Positions 27,756-35,752 of a DNA stretch of 35,881 nucleotides are shown one piece after another. Under the pieces are notes generated by a model. The model was not told where the DNA came from. It did no database searches and was given only the letters and a program-made list of their open reading frames with translations. The position numbers and the translations under genes are program-made. Numbering within the stretch: the first letter of the stretch is position 1; the number at the start of each line of letters is the position of its first letter. Source of the stretch: Roseinatronobacter ekhonensis (GTDB taxonomy: Bacteria > Pseudomonadota > Alphaproteobacteria > Rhodobacterales > Rhodobacteraceae); contig NZ_UIHC01000033.1 of the NCBI RefSeq assembly GCF_900499075.1, forward strand, positions 1 to 35,881. Reading direction: 5' to 3'.

Positions 27756-28732
27756 TTTGCACCTTCCGCTTCTTTGAGGATAATGCGGCCCTTTTTACGG
27801 CCAGCGCGGGCGTTGAACGCGACAGCGATCAGGATCGCGCTGCCCGAAATCGCAAGCTGCCAGAACGGTGAAATATTGACGACCGGCAAGGCGTTCTTGA
27901 CGACACCTAAAAAGAGTGCGCCCAGCACGGCACCGCCAACAGACCCGATCCCGCCCGCGATCGAGATGCCGCCGATCACGCAGGCCGCGACGACCTCCAG
28001 CTCGAACCCGCCTGCGATATCGACATAGGCCACGGCGAAGCGCGATACCCAAAGATAGCCCGTCAGACCCGCCAGCGCGCCGGACACCACGAAGGCCCAG
28101 AACTGCGTTTTGCCCACGTCGATGCCTGTATAGACCGCCGCATGGGGGTTGCCGCCGACAGCAAAGATCGACCGCCCGAACTGGGTTCGCGCCATCATGA
28201 TCGCGAACAGGAAGATCGTGACAATCGCCGCCCATGACAGTACTGGCAGACCCAACAGCACCATGCGCGGGACGCCGGTAAAGGCGGGGGACATCTCGTG
28301 GCTGTTCACCCATTTCCCATCTGAGATAAGAAAGATGATGCCGCGAAAGATCGTCATCGTGCCCAAGGTCACAACGATAGGCGGAATCGCAAGTTTCCAA
28401 ACAAGGACGCCATTGATTGCGCCCAAGGCCCCGCCCAGCAAGATGGCAATCGCGATAATGACAGGGATCGGAAGCCCCGGCATGGCGACATTGATCATTG
28501 CCACCGCCATACCTGTCAGGGCCAGGTTGGCCGCGACTGACAGATCGATACAGCGTGTCAGGATAACCACCATCTGCCCAAGCGCCAGAATGATCAGCGG
28601 GGCGGTGTCGTTGAACACATTCGCCAGATTGGACGGCGCGACAAAGCCGGGAAAACGCGATGCCACAAGTATCAGCAGCACAAGAATGGCGCCGGCGAGT
28701 ATCGTCTCGCGCACTGGAACAAGCCGCATCAT
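27752..28732 (-). CDS. rhaP: Rhamnose ABC transporter, permease (CUT2/RbsC type)
   Basis: This 326-residue permease is related to RhaQ and belongs to the same family. Diagnostic parts are LGQMVVILTRCIDLSVAANL near residues 51-70, LAIPPIVVTLGTMTIFRGI, and IFAVGGNPHAAVYTGIDVGK. The start is the first ATG of ATGATG at 28732, which overlaps the rhaT stop as ATGA. The second ATG (28729) is a less likely choice. Together with RhaQ it should form the membrane pore for rhamnose import, powered by RhaT and fed by RhaS. The C-terminus (ARAGRKKGRIILKEAEG) is basic, consistent with a cytoplasmic tail. Confidence 0.92.
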   Translation of the reverse strand: MMRLVPVRETILAGAILVLLILVASRFPGFVAPSNLANVFNDTAPLIILALGQMVVILTRCIDLSVAANLALTGMAVAMINVAMPGLPIPVIIAIAILLGGALGAINGVLVWKLAIPPIVVTLGTMTIFRGIIFLISDGKWVNSHEMSPAFTGVPRMVLLGLPVLSWAAIVTIFLFAIMMARTQFGRSIFAVGGNPHAAVYTGIDVGKTQFWAFVVSGALAGLTGYLWVSRFAVAYVDIAGGFELEVVAACVIGGISIAGGIGSVGGAVLGALFLGVVKNALPVVNISPFWQLAISGSAILIAVAFNARAGRKKGRIILKEAEGAK

Positions 28733-30270
28733 GCTGCGTTCCCTTCGGAAGAAGATGTGATTCCCGCGGCGTGGCGGACAAGGATTTCGGGGCTCAGATC
28801 AGCGCCGTTCAACTCGGCCGCGATGCGCCCTTCGCGCATGACGATCACACGGTCTGACATGCCGATGACTTCGGGAATTTCAGAGCTGACCATGATGACC
28901 GACAAGCCCTGCGCTGCCAGTTCTGCCATAAACTCATGCACCGCCGCCTTGGACCCGATGTCGATGCCCTTGGTCGGCTCATCCAGAATGATGACCTGCG
29001 GCTGCGTGGCAAGCCATTTGGCGATGACCACCTTCTGTTGGTTGCCGCCCGACAGGTTGCCGACATCTTGGTCCAGCGCGGCGGCGCGCAAATCCAGACG
29101 CTGCGAATATTCACGGGCGAGTTTGAACTCCTCCGCCATTTGCAGAAACCCGCGGCGTGATGTGCGCCCCAAGGACGGCAGGGTGATGTTCTGGAAAATC
29201 GGCAAGCCGATCACCGCGCCCTGTTTGCCGCGATCTTCGGGCACATAGACAATGCCATTGCTGACCGCGTCGGCAGGAGATCGGATAACCGTAATATCAC
29301 CATTGATCCGGCAGACCCCTTTAGAGGGCTTTGTGATCCCGAAAAGAGCCTGCATGAATTCGGACCGACCCGCCCCAACCAGCCCGTAAAAGCCAAGGAT
29401 TTCGCCCCGGTTCAGGGAGAAATTGATTTCAGAAAATTCGGTCGGGTGTTCGTAGCCAACGACCTTGAGAACCTCTTCGCCAACGTCATGGGCGCGCGCG
29501 GGAAAGATCTGGTCGACAGACCGCCCGACCATCATGGTTACAAGATCGTCCTCGGCAATATCCGCGATCCTGCCATCGCCGACAAAGGCGCCATCGCGGA
29601 ACACGGTATAGCGGTCGGCGATGCGGAATATCTCGTCGAATTTGTGGCTGATGAACAGGATCGCCTTGCCTTGGGATTTGAGGGTGTCGACCAAGTCGTA
29701 CAGCTCTTCGATTTCCTTGTGTGACAGCGCGGCGGTTGGTTCGTCCATGATGACGACGCGGGCATCCACAGACAGCGCGCGCGCAATCGCAACAAGGTGT
29801 TTGTTGGCGATCCCAAGCTCCCGCAGTTGGGTGTGCGAGTTGAAGGGCGCACCGATTTCTGCCAGCAACGCGGAGGCTGCGCGGTGCATTTCGGACGTAT
29901 CAATAAGGCCGAAACGCGTCTTGGGCGCGTGGCCGATATAGATGTTTTCCGCAACGGATAATTCATCAAACAGAACCGTTTCCTGATGGATCGCGGTGAT
30001 ACCGGCCTTGGCCGCGTCATTGGGGGCCGCAAAAGACACGGGCTGCCCGTCGATGCGGATGGTGCCGCCGTCGGTCTTGTAGATACCGGTCAGAATTTTG
30101 ACGGTCGTTGATTTTCCGGCGCCGTTCTCGCCGACCAATGCCGTGACTTGGCCCGGATAGAGGTCGAGCTTGACGTCATCGAGGGCTTTCACCCCCGGAA
30201 ATGTCTTTGTGATCATGTCCATCGAAACAATCGGTGTCACATCTGGAGCGTGTGGCGCGGGATGCGTCAT
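28729..30270 (-). CDS. rhaT: Rhamnose ABC transporter, dual ATP-binding protein
   Basis: This 513-residue protein has two fused ABC domains, like RbsA/XylG. Domain one (about 14-250) has Walker A GENGAGKST at residues 47-55 and Walker B VVIMDEPTAALS. Its signature (LGIANKHLVAIARAL) is degenerate, as usual in this family. Domain two (about 260-500) has the modified Walker A GLVGAGRSE, an intact signature LSGGNQQKV and VIILDEPTKGID. It energises the RhaP/RhaQ pore. The start at 30270 follows GAGG and gives the usual length. Upstream extension to 30330 has no support. An 87-bp gap with a hairpin separates it from rhaS. Confidence 0.94.
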   Translation of the reverse strand: MTHPAPHAPDVTPIVSMDMITKTFPGVKALDDVKLDLYPGQVTALVGENGAGKSTTVKILTGIYKTDGGTIRIDGQPVSFAAPNDAAKAGITAIHQETVLFDELSVAENIYIGHAPKTRFGLIDTSEMHRAASALLAEIGAPFNSHTQLRELGIANKHLVAIARALSVDARVVIMDEPTAALSHKEIEELYDLVDTLKSQGKAILFISHKFDEIFRIADRYTVFRDGAFVGDGRIADIAEDDLVTMMVGRSVDQIFPARAHDVGEEVLKVVGYEHPTEFSEINFSLNRGEILGFYGLVGAGRSEFMQALFGITKPSKGVCRINGDITVIRSPADAVSNGIVYVPEDRGKQGAVIGLPIFQNITLPSLGRTSRRGFLQMAEEFKLAREYSQRLDLRAAALDQDVGNLSGGNQQKVVIAKWLATQPQVIILDEPTKGIDIGSKAAVHEFMAELAAQGLSVIMVSSEIPEVIGMSDRVIVMREGRIAAELNGADLSPEILVRHAAGITSSSEGNAA

Positions 30271-30315
30271 AGATATGAACCTCGTTGGGCATGAAGATTG
30301 GGGGGGTGTAGGCGT

Positions 30316-30348
30316 TCTGGCCCGATGCAAAGAGTGCGCCGGGCCAGA
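30316..30348 (-). other. Stem-loop between rhaS and rhaT
   Basis: TCTGGCCCG (30316-30324) pairs perfectly with CGGGCCAGA (30340-30348) across a 15-base loop. In the transcribed (minus) direction no U-run follows, so it does not look like a terminator. It sits directly after the binding-protein gene, where such hairpins are known in other transport operons to protect the upstream mRNA from 3' decay. That would let rhaS be made in excess over rhaT-rhaK. Confidence 0.7.
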
Positions 30349-30357
30349 TAGGAAAGT

Positions 30358-31353
30358 TCAGAAGATCGACTTGAACTGTTCGATGTTGCTGGCGTCGTAG
30401 ACAAACGGATCGGCCATTGCGCCTTCGTTGTTTTCATCCAGCGTCAACGCGCCCATGCGGCCCATCGGGATTTCTGCGCCCGGTGTGGCCTCTACGCCAT
30501 TCTGGCTAAGCTCATATGCGAGCATGGTCGCGGAATAACCCAGATCAATCGGGTTCCAGATTGCAAACGACTGGGACGCACCCGACTCAATCGCACCGGC
30601 CATCTCGGATGGCAGGCCAAGGCCCGTCACGTTGACTTCGCCGACTTTGCCGGCATCCACGACAGCCTGAGCAGCAGCCACGATACCAACGGATGTCGGG
30701 GCAATGATTGCGTCCAGATCAGGGTAGGATTGCATCAGGCCCGTGGCTTCGCGGTAAGATTTGTCGGCCAGATCGTCGCCATAGACGGTCGCGACAACCT
30801 CGATCTCCGGATAATCGCCCATGACGGCCATCATCTCTTCGATCCAGATGTTCTGGTTTGTGGATGTGGTGGTCGCGGACAGCAACGCAACTTCGCCGCC
30901 ATCGGGCAGGTGATCTGCGGCCAGTTTGATGATCATGTTACCGATCAACGGGTTGGACGATGGGTTCAGGTGCAATTGGCGGCCTTCGGGTGCCACGCCG
31001 GAATCCCAACTGATAACCGTGATCCCGCGCTGCATGGCACGCTGCAACGCCGGCACAAGCGCGTCGGTATCGTTTGCAGAGATTGCAATGGCGTCGACCT
31101 GCTGGGCGATAAGCGCATTGATCACTTCGATCTGGCCTTCTGCCGTCGTATCGGTCGGACCGGTGTAGATGATCTCGACATTGCCAAGTTCGGCTGCTGC
31201 TTCTTCCGCGCCTTCAGCGGCGGCTTCGAAGAACCCGATGCCAAGAGCTTTGACAACGAGCGCGATCCGCACGTCATCTTGTGCAAATGCTGGAGAGCCA
31301 AGCATCGCACCGGCCAGTGCAACGGATGTTGCTAGTTTCTTGAATACACTCAT
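30358..31353 (-). CDS. rhaS: Rhamnose ABC transporter, periplasmic binding protein
   Basis: This 331-residue sugar-binding protein is of the periplasmic-binding-protein-like I/LacI fold (Peripla_BP_4). A Sec signal peptide occupies residues 1-22 (MSVFKKLATSVALAGAMLGS, then PAFAQ). The mature protein starts near DDVRIALVVKALGIGFFEAA. INALIAQQVDAIAISANDTD and ITVISWDSGVAPEG are typical, and NVTGLGLPSEMAGAIESGA is the C-terminal lobe. The start at 31353 follows a strong GGGAGG site. Upstream residues in the same frame are not part of the family. It lies 25 bp after rhaR, so the regulator and transporter share a transcript. Name follows the Rhizobium operon and should not be confused with the E. 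coli RhaS activator. Confidence 0.93.
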   Translation of the reverse strand: MSVFKKLATSVALAGAMLGSPAFAQDDVRIALVVKALGIGFFEAAAEGAEEAAAELGNVEIIYTGPTDTTAEGQIEVINALIAQQVDAIAISANDTDALVPALQRAMQRGITVISWDSGVAPEGRQLHLNPSSNPLIGNMIIKLAADHLPDGGEVALLSATTTSTNQNIWIEEMMAVMGDYPEIEVVATVYGDDLADKSYREATGLMQSYPDLDAIIAPTSVGIVAAAQAVVDAGKVGEVNVTGLGLPSEMAGAIESGASQSFAIWNPIDLGYSATMLAYELSQNGVEATPGAEIPMGRMGALTLDENNEGAMADPFVYDASNIEQFKSIF

Positions 31354-31378
31354 GGTTTCCTCCCTGGAGTGGTTTGGT

Positions 31379-32191
31379 TCAGGCTGGCAATCTTGCCACC
31401 CCCTCTTTCTGCGCGGCACCCATTGGCACCACGATCAGTGTCACATCAGCGCTTTCCAGCATGGCCGCCGTGCGGTCATCTATGCCGTCGTCGGTGATGA
31501 TTGTGTCGATGCGTTCAAGCGGGCAAAGTACAAGGCTTGAGCGGTTTGCGAATTTCGAGCTGTCGACCAGAACGATGAGTTCTTCGGCCTGACCGATAAG
31601 CTTTTGCTCCGCCTGGATCAGCAGCGGATCGCCTTCCATCAAGCCCAGCGGTCCAATGCCTTGTGCGCCCATAAACATGCGCTTGGCGTAGAAATTGCGC
31701 GTCACGTCATTCTCGAACGGGGACAGGATGATGTTTTGCTCGCGGTAAATGATCCCGCCGGACAACATTACGGTGTTGCCGGTATTCTTCAGCAGGTGCT
31801 CCGCGATCGGAAATGAGTTGGTGAACACCTGCATACGGCGCGATGCGAGTGGGTGGACCATTTGAAACGTGGTCGTCCCGCCATTTATGATGATCGGCTC
31901 GCCGTCATCGCAAAGCTCTACCGCGGCGGCGGCAATCGCCTGCTTCTCAGCAATGTTCATGGTTTCGTTGACAGAGAACGGACGCCCCGCAAGGCCGACA
32001 AAGGGCTTTGTCGTGATGGCTTCCGCCCCGCCACGCACGCGACGCAAGCGTTTCTGTTCATCGAGTGTGTTGATGTCGCGGCGCACCGTCGCTTCGGACG
32101 CGCCGGTCAGCGCACATAAATCAATGACCGTGACCAAGGACCGATCCTGAACGGCGGATAGGATAACTCGGTGACGGTCTTTCTCGTGCAT
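31379..32191 (-). CDS. rhaR: DeoR-family transcriptional regulator of the rhamnose genes
   Basis: This 270-residue repressor-type regulator has an N-terminal winged helix-turn-helix (residues of about 6-57, with LVTVIDLCALTGASEATVRR and DINTLDEQKRLRRVRGG). A sugar-phosphate-binding DeoR C-terminal domain spans about 75-235 (IIINGGTTTFQMVHPL, LSGGIIYREQNIIL, GLMEGDPLLIQAEQ, VLVDSSKF). It is first in the minus-strand operon and faces rhaD across a 186-bp region with repeated TGATTGA motifs, its likely operator. Inducer is probably a rhamnose-derived phosphate, by analogy with the family. AAAGGG supports the start at 32191. Not related to the AraC-type RhaR of E. coli. Confidence 0.92.
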   Translation of the reverse strand: MHEKDRHRVILSAVQDRSLVTVIDLCALTGASEATVRRDINTLDEQKRLRRVRGGAEAITTKPFVGLAGRPFSVNETMNIAEKQAIAAAAVELCDDGEPIIINGGTTTFQMVHPLASRRMQVFTNSFPIAEHLLKNTGNTVMLSGGIIYREQNIILSPFENDVTRNFYAKRMFMGAQGIGPLGLMEGDPLLIQAEQKLIGQAEELIVLVDSSKFANRSSLVLCPLERIDTIITDDGIDDRTAAMLESADVTLIVVPMGAAQKEGVARLPA

Positions 32192-32237
32192 TTGATGCCC
32201 TTTCGATCCGCCTAAGTTGGATTGAGTCGCGGCATTT

Positions 32238-32310
32238 TGTCAATCATTTTTTATCAACTTCAATCATTCTGCGCTGCAGTATGACTATATCTGATTGAAA
32301 ATGATTGACT
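32238..32310. promoter_or_regulatory. Phased operator repeats in the rhaR-rhaD intergenic region
   Basis: TCAATCA occurs at 32240-32246 and 32260-32266, 20 bp apart. Its reverse complement TGATTGA occurs at 32292-32298 and 32302-32308, 10 bp apart. All four lie between the divergent rhaR and rhaD genes, on one face of the helix within each pair. A fifth partial copy, GATTGA, is at 32220-32225. This is the expected place for a DeoR-family operator controlling both operons. A minus-strand TTGACA (32243 to 32238) overlaps the first copy. Protein binding is inferred. Confidence 0.72.
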
Positions 32311-32377
32311 TGCGAGGGTGATCCCGTCAGTTTGCTCGCAACATTTCCGTCTTAACCTGCCCACCCCGGAGACACGC

Positions 32378-34480
32378 ATGACCTCTTCCCAGAACAACCA
32401 ACGCCTTGAAAACAAATGGGACGAAGCCCTTGCGAGTAAGATGAGCGAGCCTGAAAAGCTGCTCTACCGGTCCAACCTGTTGGGGTCGGATAAAAGAATC
32501 ACGAACTATGGCGGCGGCAACACATCTGCAAAGGTCATGCAGAAAGATCCGCTCACGGGCGACATGGTCGAGGTGCTTTGGGTTAAAGGGTCCGGCGGGG
32601 ATGTCGGGTCCATAAAGATGGACGGGTTTTCGACGCTCTATATGGACAAGCTGAACGCGTTGCGGGGCCTCTATCGGGGGGTTGAGTTTGAGGATGAGAT
32701 GGTGGCCTACTTGCCCCATTGCACGTTCAATCTGAACCCGCGTGCCGCGTCGATTGATACTCCGCTTCATGCCTATGTCCCCGCCAAACATGTGGACCAC
32801 ATGCACCCCGATGCGATCATTGCGATTGCGGCGGCCAAGGACAGCAAGGCGCTGACGCAGCAGATTTTCGGCGATAGCATTGGCTGGCTGCCTTGGAAAA
32901 AGCCGGGCTACGAGTTGGGTCTTTGGTTGTCAGAGTTCTGCAAAAAGAACCCGGACGCAAAGGGTGTCGTTCTGGAAAGCCACGGGTTGTTCACATGGGC
33001 GGATGATGCGCAGGACTGCTACGCGTTGACCATCGACATCATTCAAAAGGCGATGGACTGGTTTGCAGACCAGACCAAAGGCAAAGACGCCTTTGGCGGG
33101 GCGGTTCATAAATCGCTATCCGCTGACGAGCGCCGCGCGACAGCGGCCCGGTTGATGCCTGCCATTCGAGGATTTGTATCTGGCCAACAGCATATGGTCG
33201 GCCACTTCACCGACAGCGAGGCCGTTCTGGAATTCGTCAACGCCAAGGACATGGATCGGCTGGCAGCGCTTGGAACGTCTTGCCCCGACCATTTTCTGCG
33301 GACCAAAATCTGCCCGCTCGTGGTTGAATTCGATCCTGCAAAACCCGATGTTGAAGCGACAATTGCGGGACTTTCCGATGCAATAGCAGATTACCGCCTA
33401 GGCTATCAGGCCTATTACGACCGCTGCAAACGTCATGACAGCCCGGCCATTCGCGACCCGAACGCGGTTGTGTACCTAATCCCCGGTGTCGGCATGATCA
33501 CCTTCGCCAAAGACAAAGCCACAGCACGCATTTCCGGCGAGTTCTACGTCAACGCCATAAACGTGATGCGCGGTGCGGATGCCGTTTCCGAATACCAGGG
33601 CCTTCCCGAACAAGAGGCATTTGACATCGAATACTGGCTTCTGGAAGAGGCCAAGTTGCAACGGATGCCTGCACCGAAATCGCTGGCGGGTCGTGTGGCG
33701 CTCGTCACCGGCGGAGCTGGCGGCATCGGCGCGGCGACAGCTGAACGCTATCTGCGCGAAGGCGCTTGCGTCATGTTGGCCGATATTGACGACGCAGCCC
33801 TGACCGAAACCTACGAGGGGCTCAGCGAAAAATACTCGGCCGATGTCGTGCGCACTGTGAACATGAACGTAACGGATGAGACCGCGGTGGCCGCCGCCTA
33901 TAGCACCATCGCAGCCGAATTCGGCGGTGTGGACATTCTTGTCAGCAATGCTGGCATCGCCAGTTCCGCCCCGATTGCGGAAACATCCCTTGATCTGTGG
34001 AACAGGAACATGTCGATCCTGTCGACCGGGTATTTCCTTGTCAGCCGCGAGGCGTTCAAACTGTTTAAGGTGCAGGATATTGGCGGGGCTGTTGTGTTTG
34101 TCGCCTCCAAAAACGGGTTGGCAGCATCGCCCAACGCCTCGGCCTACTGCACAGCGAAAGCGAGCGAAATCCACCTCGCCCGCTGCCTGGCACTGGAAGG
34201 TGCGCAACTGGGTGTGCGTGTCAACGTCGTGAACCCCGATGCGGTGCTGAAAGGCTCCAAAATCTGGCAGGGCGAATGGCTGGACCAGCGCGCCGGAACC
34301 TATGGCACCGACAAAGACGGACTCGAGGAAATGTACCGAGAGCGCTCCATGCTGAAACGGTCTGTCCTGCCCGAAGACATTGCAGAGGCAGCATATTTCC
34401 TTGCCTCCGATCTGTCGGCGAAGTCCACAGGCAATATCATCAACGTAGACGCAGGCAACAAAGAGGCGTTTACGCGATAA
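32378..34480 (+). CDS. rhaD: Bifunctional rhamnulose-1-phosphate aldolase / lactaldehyde dehydrogenase
   Basis: This 700-residue fusion cleaves rhamnulose-1-phosphate into DHAP and L-lactaldehyde, then oxidises the aldehyde. Residues 1 to about 420 are a class II aldolase domain, with NYGGGNTSAK, the metal-binding histidines 138, 141 and 143 (HVDHMHPDA) and His202 (ESHGLF). Residues of about 436-700 are an SDR domain with TGGAGGIG (444-451), ILVSNAG, and catalytic YCTAK followed by VNVVNPDAVLKGS. The arrangement matches the RhaD family known from Rhizobium and Bacillus, which lack a separate lactaldehyde dehydrogenase. The ATG at 32378 is chosen because GGAG lies six bases upstream. An earlier start at 32318 has none. 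The isomerase gene follows after 21 bp. Confidence 0.95.
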   Translation: MTSSQNNQRLENKWDEALASKMSEPEKLLYRSNLLGSDKRITNYGGGNTSAKVMQKDPLTGDMVEVLWVKGSGGDVGSIKMDGFSTLYMDKLNALRGLYRGVEFEDEMVAYLPHCTFNLNPRAASIDTPLHAYVPAKHVDHMHPDAIIAIAAAKDSKALTQQIFGDSIGWLPWKKPGYELGLWLSEFCKKNPDAKGVVLESHGLFTWADDAQDCYALTIDIIQKAMDWFADQTKGKDAFGGAVHKSLSADERRATAARLMPAIRGFVSGQQHMVGHFTDSEAVLEFVNAKDMDRLAALGTSCPDHFLRTKICPLVVEFDPAKPDVEATIAGLSDAIADYRLGYQAYYDRCKRHDSPAIRDPNAVVYLIPGVGMITFAKDKATARISGEFYVNAINVMRGADAVSEYQGLPEQEAFDIEYWLLEEAKLQRMPAPKSLAGRVALVTGGAGGIGAATAERYLREGACVMLADIDDAALTETYEGLSEKYSADVVRTVNMNVTDETAVAAAYSTIAAEFGGVDILVSNAGIASSAPIAETSLDLWNRNMSILSTGYFLVSREAFKLFKVQDIGGAVVFVASKNGLAASPNASAYCTAKASEIHLARCLALEGAQLGVRVNVVNPDAVLKGSKIWQGEWLDQRAGTYGTDKDGLEEMYRERSMLKRSVLPEDIAEAAYFLASDLSAKSTGNIINVDAGNKEAFTR

Positions 34481-34501
34481 GCGTGTGCGGGAGGATTCAT
34501 C

Positions 34502-35740
34502 ATGAGCTACGAGAGCGCGAAAGCCGCCTTTGCCGATTGGAGCGTCGATACCGAAGCAGCCCTTGCAAAGCTGGCGGAGATACCGATTTCCATGCATTGC
34601 TGGCAGGGCGATGATGTTGTCGGGTTTGAACAGAAATCCGGCAGCTCAGGCGGCGGGATTCAGGCGACGGGCAACCACCCCGGTCGCGCCCGAACGCCCG
34701 ATGAATTGCGCGCCGATCTGGAATTTTCCTACAGCATGATCCCCGGGAACCATCGCCTGAACCTGCACGCCTGCTATCTGGATACCGACCAGACGCCCGA
34801 CCGCGACGAGATTGAGTTCCGGCATTTTGCGCCGTGGGTTGATTGGGCCAAGGATCAGGGGCTTGGTCTTGATTTCAATCCGACGTTCTTTGCCCATGAA
34901 AAGGCCGACGACAACCTGACGCTAAGCCATCCCAATCAGGGGATCCGTGATTTCTGGATCGAACACGGCAAACGGTGCCGAGATATTGCGGCGCGGATGG
35001 GGTTGGCTTTGGCGACGCCTGCGGTCAACAACGTCTGGGTGCCAGACGGCTACAAGGATACACCCGTGGACCGCATGGCACCGCGTCAGCGGCTTGAGCA
35101 CTCTTTGAACGCGATGATGGCAGACCCTCACGACAAAACCGAGATGCTCGACGCTGTGGAAAGCAAGTTGTTCGGCATCGGGGTAGAGGCCTGCACTGTC
35201 GGCAGCCACGAATTCTACATGGGCTATGCGATCCGCAAAGGCACGATGCTGTGTCTTGATATGGGGCATTTCCACCCGACCGAGAACGTGGCCGACAAAC
35301 TCAGCGCAGTCAGCCTGTCCGTGAATGAAATCCTGCTCCACGTCAGCCGCCCGATGCGGTGGGATAGTGACCACGTGATCCTGCTGGATGATGCTATCCA
35401 ACAGATGGCTCATGAATTGGTCAGCGCTGATTTGCTGGGGCGGACCCACATCGGGCTGGATTTCTTTGACGCAACAATCAGCCGCACCGCAGCATGGGTC
35501 ATCGGCACCCGCAACATGCAAAAGGCGCTGCTGCGCGCGCTTCTGGCGCCATGGGGACGGCTTAAATCAGCAGAGGATGCGCTGGATTGCACCCAACGAC
35601 TGGTCGTTACAGAAGAACTCAAGGACCTGCCTTACGGGGCGGTCTGGTCAGAGTTTTGCGACCGGATGGGCGTAGCGACAGGCCAGACGTTGATCGCTGA
35701 TCTTGACCGCTACAGCCAAAGCGTGGCTGGTCGAGTCTGA
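34502..35740 (+). CDS. rhaA: L-rhamnose isomerase (E. coli RhaA type)
   Basis: This 412-residue enzyme converts L-rhamnose to L-rhamnulose. Similarity to E. coli RhaA is strong by eye along the whole length: ISMHCWQGDDVVGFEQ, GGIQATGNHPGRAR, GLDFNPTFFAH, DGYKDTPVDRMAPRQRL, VESKLFGIGVEA, LCLDMGHFHPTE (metal site), LLHVSRPMRWDSDHVILLDD and HIGLDFFDATISR. This is the RhaA branch, not the RhaI type often found in rhizobial rhamnose operons. A strong GGGAGG site precedes the start. It forms a two-gene operon with rhaD. Only 12 bp separate its stop from an IS21-type end, so its native downstream region has probably been displaced. Confidence 0.95.
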   Translation: MSYESAKAAFADWSVDTEAALAKLAEIPISMHCWQGDDVVGFEQKSGSSGGGIQATGNHPGRARTPDELRADLEFSYSMIPGNHRLNLHACYLDTDQTPDRDEIEFRHFAPWVDWAKDQGLGLDFNPTFFAHEKADDNLTLSHPNQGIRDFWIEHGKRCRDIAARMGLALATPAVNNVWVPDGYKDTPVDRMAPRQRLEHSLNAMMADPHDKTEMLDAVESKLFGIGVEACTVGSHEFYMGYAIRKGTMLCLDMGHFHPTENVADKLSAVSLSVNEILLHVSRPMRWDSDHVILLDDAIQQMAHELVSADLLGRTHIGLDFFDATISRTAAWVIGTRNMQKALLRALLAPWGRLKSAEDALDCTQRLVVTEELKDLPYGAVWSEFCDRMGVATGQTLIADLDRYSQSVAGRV

Positions 35741-35752
35741 GGCAAGGACGAC

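Noticed and set aside
27795-28781. A 328-codon minus-strand frame overlapping rhaP
   Set aside because: Its sequence is rich in Arg, Cys and His with no membrane segments, a frame-shifted shadow of the permease.
32305-32333. TTGACT as the -35 box of the rhaD promoter
   Set aside because: The matching -10 position reads CAGTTT, too poor to support a promoter call.
33476-34597. A 373-codon minus-strand open frame
   Set aside because: It is antisense to the end of rhaD, including its SDR domain, and has no motif or ribosome site.
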